A stretch of 9,948 nt of DNA from Calditrichia bacterium (GTDB lineage: Bacteria; Calditrichota; Calditrichia; JAJRVZ01). The notes under the pieces are model-generated. The model was not told the DNA's origin. It worked only from the letters and a program-made list of their open reading frames with translations, and did not search any database. The position numbers were made by a program, and so were the translations under genes. Below, piece after piece: positions 6,142 through 9,948 of this stretch. The number at the start of each line of letters is the position of its first letter. The first letter of the stretch is position 1. The DNA is taken from NCBI GenBank assembly GCA_030634505.1, contig DAOWAQ010000043.1, forward strand, positions 1 through 9,948. The letters are read 5' to 3'.

Positions 6142-6492
6142 TTAGTTTACAGTTTGCTTTTCGGCAATTCGAGCTGCTTTTCCTCTCAATTTCCGTAAAT
6201 AATATAACTTTGCTCTTCTAACCCGACCGATGCGGGTTCTTTCGATACTAGCAATCCGGGGGGAATGTAAAGGAAAAATCCTTTCAACACCTACACCATT
6301 TGATACTTTATGCACTGTGAAAGTTTCATGTACTCCGCCGCCTTTGCGCTTAATACATACACCTTCAAAAATCTGAATTCTCTCTTTTTCCCCTTCAATA
6401 ACTCGCACATGTACTTTTAAAGTATCACCTGCCTTAAATTCAGGTATATCAGATTTAAGCTGCCCCGCTGTTGTTAAGTTTACAATGTCCAT
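6142..6492 (-). CDS. rplS: Ribosomal protein bL19
   Basis: Large-subunit protein bL19, placed at the 30S-50S interface. The sequence is a full, ordinary family member: GVGVERIFPLHSP at 66-78 and the basic C-terminal part RRAKLYYLRKLRGKAARI at 92-109 are diagnostic. The length, 116 residues, is close to the usual 115. I chose the ATG at 6492 because a TAGGTGA ribosome binding site lies about 5 nt upstream; a GTG nine bases earlier would overlap that site and add three residues. It is the last gene of the translation operon: trmD ends 26 nt upstream and a strong terminator follows 10 nt downstream. Confidence 0.96.
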   Translation of the reverse strand: MDIVNLTTAGQLKSDIPEFKAGDTLKVHVRVIEGEKERIQIFEGVCIKRKGGGVHETFTVHKVSNGVGVERIFPLHSPRIASIERTRIGRVRRAKLYYLRKLRGKAARIAEKQTVN

Positions 6493-6518
6493 AATTTTCA
6501 CCTATAAATTTATTTTTA

Positions 6519-7211
6519 TTATTTTATATACTTTTTGTATAAATCAGGACGATTTTTTTTAGTGATTTCTATTCTTTTTTCTTCTCGCCATTTATTTATT
6601 TTTTTATGATCACCTGAAAGTAATAATTCTGGTACATTCACTCCTTTAAATCTTTCAGGTCTTGTATAATAGTCACAATCTAATAACCCCTCTGAAAATG
6701 AATCTGTCCATGCTGAATCAATATCGCTTATAACACCTGGAAGTAAACGAACAACTGCATCAATTATTATTAAAGCCGGAATCTCACCTCCGGATAAAAC
6801 ATAATCACCCACTGATAGTTCTTCAATTGGGAAAAATTCTTTTATTCTTTCATCAATACCTTTATAGTGTCCACAAATTATTATCAAATCATTTTCATTT
6901 GATAGTTTAACCGCTTTATCCTGAGATAATTTTTCTCCTCTAGGTGAAGTCAAAATAATTCTATTTTTTTCACCAGAAACCGACTTTAATATCTCAGAAA
7001 GACAGTCATATAAAGGTTCTATTTTAAAGATCATCCCTGCACCACCACCGTATGGCGCATCGTCAATCGTCTTATGACGATCTTTTGCCCAATCCCTAAG
7101 ATTATGAACATTAATAGTAACAATATTGTTTTGTTGCGCCCTACTAATAATGCTTTGTTGAAGTGGTTCGTCTACTATCTTAGGGAAAGCTGTTATTATA
7201 TCAATCTGCAT
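6519..7211 (-). CDS. trmD: tRNA (guanine37-N1)-methyltransferase
   Basis: Methylates N1 of G37 next to the anticodon, using S-adenosylmethionine, to prevent +1 frameshifting. The trefoil-knot SPOUT core is plain: YGGGAGM at 54-60, LTSPRG at 87-92, CGHYKGIDER at 113-122 and SVGDYVLSGGE at 133-143. Arg155 (VVRLLPGV) and Asp170 (WTDSF) sit where the catalytic Arg154 and Asp169 of the E. coli/Haemophilus enzymes are expected, followed by GLLDCDYYTRP. At 230 residues it is somewhat shorter than the 255-residue E. coli enzyme, mostly at the C terminus. Its ATG lies one base after the rimM stop with no strong ribosome binding site of its own, so translation is probably coupled to rimM. Confidence 0.97.
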   Translation of the reverse strand: MQIDIITAFPKIVDEPLQQSIISRAQQNNIVTINVHNLRDWAKDRHKTIDDAPYGGGAGMIFKIEPLYDCLSEILKSVSGEKNRIILTSPRGEKLSQDKAVKLSNENDLIIICGHYKGIDERIKEFFPIEELSVGDYVLSGGEIPALIIIDAVVRLLPGVISDIDSAWTDSFSEGLLDCDYYTRPERFKGVNVPELLLSGDHKKINKWREEKRIEITKKNRPDLYKKYIK

Positions 7212-7212
7212 T

Positions 7213-7710
7213 TCAATCTAATAGACCTTCAAGCAAGTGAACTTTTATTTGTTTGTTCTTAATGTCAACCTGCTTAATCACTTCTTTTGCTGCAGGAATT
7301 AGTATTTCTTTTCCCACATCATTTTTCACAACATACACATCATTACTACTATATTGGGCAACATCTATAAGCTCTCCCAATATCAACCCATCTTCTGTAA
7401 TTACCTTACAACCTATTAAATCATGAACAAAATACTCATCAGTCACCAGATCAATTAGCTCAGATTTATCTATCAAAATATCACAACCGCGAAGAATTTC
7501 AGATTCTTCCCTGTTATTTATTCCTAATAGTTTTAAAAAAACAAACTTATCCGATACCCTAACAGACTCTATCGAATAAGTTTTCAATGTTTCTTTTTCT
7601 ATAAAAACTTTCTTAAGCGTTTTAAATCTTTGGGGGTTTGGTGAAACTGATTTTACCTTTATTTCACCCCTAATTCCCTGCGGTTTTAAAACTTTACCAA
7701 CTACATACAT
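7213..7710 (-). CDS. rimM: 16S rRNA processing protein RimM
   Basis: Helps mature the head of the 30S subunit and binds ribosomal protein uS19 (known for the family). The N-terminal RimM domain shows VGKVLKPQGIRGEIKV at 4-19. The C-terminal PRC-barrel runs from about 91 to 165 (EYFVHDLIGCKV, then SSNDVYVV and EILIPAAKEVI). The length, 165 residues, is normal. The ATG at 7710 fixes the usual N terminus but has no recognisable Shine-Dalgarno in the 23-nt gap after khpA, unlike its neighbours. The stop codon is one base from the trmD start. Confidence 0.95.
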   Translation of the reverse strand: MYVVGKVLKPQGIRGEIKVKSVSPNPQRFKTLKKVFIEKETLKTYSIESVRVSDKFVFLKLLGINNREESEILRGCDILIDKSELIDLVTDEYFVHDLIGCKVITEDGLILGELIDVAQYSSNDVYVVKNDVGKEILIPAAKEVIKQVDIKNKQIKVHLLEGLLD

Positions 7711-7733
7711 TTAATATGTGAAGATGGTATAGA

Positions 7734-7964
7734 CTATTCAAGAATCTCTAAAACAGCTCTTTTCCCTGCCTTTGCAGATGCAGCACCCAGTAGCGTTCTT
7801 ATTGATTTTGCAGTTTGACCATGTTTTCCAATTACTTTTCCAAGGTCACCGTCACCAACACGTAATTCATAAACAGTTACGCGTTCACCATCAACTTCAG
7901 CTACCTTCACTTCATCGGGTTTGTCCACAAGGTGCTTTGCAATGTACTCTACAAATTCTTTCAT
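7734..7964 (-). CDS. khpA: KH-domain RNA-binding protein KhpA (YlqC family)
   Basis: A 76-residue single KH domain of the KhpA/YlqC family, a small RNA chaperone; in Firmicutes it partners KhpB and affects cell division and elongation. The RNA-binding GxxG loop is G46-K-H-G49 within GKVIGKHGQTAKSIR, followed by the family's LLGAASAKAGKRAVLEI end. The ATG at 7964 is preceded by GGAGGAG (7970-7976) at a 5-nt distance. It lies between rpsP and rimM, the place where khpA is often found. No KhpB partner is visible in the window. Confidence 0.93.
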   Translation of the reverse strand: MKEFVEYIAKHLVDKPDEVKVAEVDGERVTVYELRVGDGDLGKVIGKHGQTAKSIRTLLGAASAKAGKRAVLEILE

Positions 7965-8042
7965 CTCAACTCCTCCAAAGTATAGTAAGACCAGTGTGAA
8001 TATTTATATTAGAGATTTCTAACTAAATTTTATAATAATCAG

Positions 8043-8924
8043 CTATTTCTTTTCTTTGTTTTTTTCTTCTTTATCTTCAGATTTAGTTTCTACAGATTGT
8101 TCTTTAGTGTCTTCATTTTTACTTTCTTCGGTTGCTTCAGGTTCCATTGTTTCTTTCGCAATTTCAGATTCTTCTTTTACTTCTTCCTTAATCTCTGCAG
8201 TATCTTCAACTTTAGATTTCTTTTCTTCTTCTTTAGAATCATTTGATTCTTCTTCAGGTTGGCTGGTTTTTTCATCTTCTGCTTCAGCCTTTGGTTCTTC
8301 TGAACTTTTCTTTTCTTGTACATCTGATTCAGGTTCAGATTCTTTTACGTCTAGAGATGTTTGTTCAGTTTTTTCAGATTTTACTTCTTCTACTGCTTCA
8401 ACTGCTGCTTCGTCTTTAGCTTCTGTTTCAGCTTTTACTTCTGCCTCTGCAACTTCAGGCTCGTCTTTGACTTCTACTGCAGTTTTTTCTTCTTCTACTG
8501 CTGCTGTAACTTTAGGCTCATCTTTAGCTTCTGCCTCAGCTTTTTCTTCTTTCTTCTTAGATTTTTTCTGAATTAACGCAGCTTCTTTTCTTTTTCTTCT
8601 TTCTTCCTGCACTAAGTCCCATTTTTTCATTTCTTCTTCAATTTGGGAATCATTTAATCCATTCTTTTTCAATTCAATACGATGAAGAATACCTTTTTGT
8701 CGAAATAATTTATTTACTGTCGTTGAAGGTTGTGCGCCTTTTTCCAACCAATAAAGTATACGTTCTTCATCAAAGTTAATATTATTTGGTTTTACTAATG
8801 GATCGTAATATCCCAATTTTTCAATAAATCTACCATCACGGGGAGAGCGCTGATCTGCTGCTACCAGCCTATAAAACGGTCTCTTCTTTCGTCCCATCCG
8901 ACGCAATCTCAGTCTAACAGCCAA
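8043..8924 (-). CDS. rpsP: Ribosomal protein bS16 with a long acidic C-terminal tail
   Basis: Residues 1 to about 82 are a normal bS16 core (VRLRLRRMGRKKRPFYRLV at 3-21, then IEKLGYYDPL), a small-subunit assembly protein that binds 16S rRNA. Residues 88-126 form a charged, probably helical extension. From about 127 to 293 the protein is a low-complexity K/E/A/S/T tail with imperfect repeats around KDEP/KDEA (134-137, 153-156, 170-173), predicted disordered and strongly acidic overall. Bacteroidota-group bS16 proteins are often extended, but about 210 extra residues is long; an E. coli-type protein has about 82. The start is TTG at 8924, eight bases after AGGAGG (8933-8938), and gives the expected M-A-V-R. 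The frame is open throughout and the stop at 8043 is unambiguous. It lies 28 nt after ffh. Confidence 0.93.
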   Translation of the reverse strand: MAVRLRLRRMGRKKRPFYRLVAADQRSPRDGRFIEKLGYYDPLVKPNNINFDEERILYWLEKGAQPSTTVNKLFRQKGILHRIELKKNGLNDSQIEEEMKKWDLVQEERRKRKEAALIQKKSKKKEEKAEAEAKDEPKVTAAVEEEKTAVEVKDEPEVAEAEVKAETEAKDEAAVEAVEEVKSEKTEQTSLDVKESEPESDVQEKKSSEEPKAEAEDEKTSQPEEESNDSKEEEKKSKVEDTAEIKEEVKEESEIAKETMEPEATEESKNEDTKEQSVETKSEDKEEKNKEKK

Positions 8925-8952
8925 GTTGTTTACCTCCTTAAATATTTAAAAT

Positions 8953-9948
8953 TTATGCCATACCTAATGGCATTTTTGCCATCTTTTTAAATGGCATTCT
9001 TTTCATATTTTTAATCATCTTCTTCATTTGTCCGAATTGATTTAACAATTGATTCACATCTTGTACACGGGTTCCACTTCCATTTGCTATACGTTTTCTT
9101 CTGCTCCCATTAAGAATTTTTGGATTTTGTCGCTCCTTAATTGTCATAGAATTTATTATTGCTTCAATTCGAGTGAATGCATTTTCATCCACCTGGGCAC
9201 CTTTTAAATTTGCACCAGCTCCCGGAATCATTCCAATTAATTGTTCCAAAGGACCCATTTTTTTTATTTGCTGCAACTGACTAAAAAAATCTTCCAGTGT
9301 AAATTCATTTTTTAGCAGTTTTTTTTCTAGTTTCTTTGCTTCCTGAACATCAATTGTTTCCTGGGCTTTCTCAACCAATGAAACAACGTCACCCATTCCC
9401 AATATTCGTGATGCCATTCTATCGGGATAGAACTGTTCTATTGCATCTAATTTTTCACCTATACTAATAAATTTTATAGGTTTTTTAGTTACAGCTCTAA
9501 TTGATAATGCAGCACCGCCCCTGGAATCACCGTCCAATTTCGTTAAAATTATGCCATCAAATTCAAGTTTTTCCAAAAATGTTTTTGCTGCATTTACCGC
9601 ATCCTGACCTGTCATTCCATCAGCAACGAACAATATTTCCTGAGGGCTCAACAGTTTTTTGATTTGCACCAACTCATCCATCATGGTTTCATCAATATGC
9701 AATCTTCCGGCTGTATCTAAGATTAACAGATCACTTCCGGCTTTACGCGCTTCGCTAACAGCGTTTTTACATATCGTAACTGGATCCCCTGCACCTTCAT
9801 CATAAACAGGAATATTAATACTTTTACCGACAACCTTTAATTGTTCAATAGCAGCTGGACGATATACATCAGCTGCAACTAACATAGGATGGCTGCCTTT
9901 TGTTCGAAAATAATTAGCAAGTTTACCTGCAAATGTTGTCTTTCCACA
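8953..9948 (-). CDS. ffh: Signal recognition particle protein Ffh (5' end outside window)
   Basis: The GTPase of the signal recognition particle, which binds signal sequences and SRP RNA and delivers ribosomes to the membrane receptor FtsY. The visible 331 residues begin inside the P-loop (CGKTT, in the place of GxxGxGKTT), so the N domain and start, about 105 residues, lie beyond 9948. Seen in order are DVYRPAAIEQL, DTAGRL, TKLDGDSRGGA, GEKLDAIEQF and ILGMGD in the G domain. The methionine-rich M domain follows, with SRRKRIANGSGTRVQDV for SRP RNA binding, and a Met/Lys-rich end (MKRMPFKKMAKMPLGMA). An internal ATG at 9885 is not the start. It is the first visible gene of the operon that continues into rpsP 28 nt downstream; the promoter is outside the window. 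Confidence 0.97.
   Translation of the reverse strand, partial: CGKTTFAGKLANYFRTKGSHPMLVAADVYRPAAIEQLKVVGKSINIPVYDEGAGDPVTICKNAVSEARKAGSDLLILDTAGRLHIDETMMDELVQIKKLLSPQEILFVADGMTGQDAVNAAKTFLEKLEFDGIILTKLDGDSRGGAALSIRAVTKKPIKFISIGEKLDAIEQFYPDRMASRILGMGDVVSLVEKAQETIDVQEAKKLEKKLLKNEFTLEDFFSQLQQIKKMGPLEQLIGMIPGAGANLKGAQVDENAFTRIEAIINSMTIKERQNPKILNGSRRKRIANGSGTRVQDVNQLLNQFGQMKKMIKNMKRMPFKKMAKMPLGMA

Noticed and set aside
5986..6198. Plus-strand 70-codon frame between the lipoprotein and rplS
   Set aside because: It runs through the rplS terminator into the rplS coding region on the opposite strand and has no family resemblance.
8056..8571. Long Ser-rich plus-strand open frame opposite rpsP
   Set aside because: It is the antisense shadow of the K/E-rich bS16 tail (GAA/AAA codons read as TTC/TTT and neighbours); it has no ribosome binding site and its composition is an artefact.
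1..9948. CRISPR arrays, tRNA or rRNA genes, insertion sequences or other mobile elements
   Set aside because: No repeat-spacer pattern, tRNA-like cloverleaf, transposase or integrase frame, or terminal inverted repeats were seen; the gene content is core chromosomal.

Overview
The window is AT-rich (roughly 30% G+C by eye) and every convincing gene lies on the minus strand, so transcription runs from the right end towards position 1. It most resembles a member of the Bacteroidota/Chlorobiota/Ignavibacteriota group, and I lean towards Ignavibacteria. The reasons are a bS16 with a very long acidic tail, a lipoprotein opening like the Bacteroidota Ig-like (Big_5) lipoproteins, a short ManC without an isomerase domain, and two promoter-like sites matching the Bacteroidota pattern (-33 TTG, 20-nt spacer, -7 TAnnTTTG). 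Several strong AGGAGG ribosome binding sites argue against Bacteroidia proper, where Shine-Dalgarno use is rare. The taxonomic placement is inference.

Right part (9948 to 6142): a translation and protein-targeting operon in the order ffh (5' end outside the window), rpsP, khpA, rimM, trmD, rplS. It closes with a clear Rho-independent terminator at 6102-6131. The genes cover membrane targeting by SRP, two ribosomal proteins, a small KH RNA-binding protein, 30S maturation and tRNA m1G37 methylation.

Middle part (5902 to 1263): an Ig-like lipoprotein, dapF (diaminopimelate/lysine and peptidoglycan precursor), a TPR lipoprotein and manC (GDP-mannose synthesis). The first three are 2-6 nt apart and look co-transcribed; manC follows after 51 nt. 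The shared theme is the cell envelope.

Left part (1185 to 584): a small unrecognised protein and a single-domain PilZ (cyclic-di-GMP-binding) protein. They form a tight pair behind a candidate promoter overlaid by a 16-bp palindrome at 1223-1238.

Positions 1-583 carry no gene. A strong Shine-Dalgarno at 4-9 shows that another minus-strand gene starts just beyond position 1. Before it lies a leader of about 300 nt with a well-matched Bacteroidota-type promoter at 317-347, a GC-rich hairpin cluster at 271-304 with competing pairings, an AU hairpin followed by a U-rich run, a long inverted repeat, and an orphan perfect Shine-Dalgarno at 56-65. This leader is the least explained and most interesting part of the window. 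I could not match it to a known riboswitch class.
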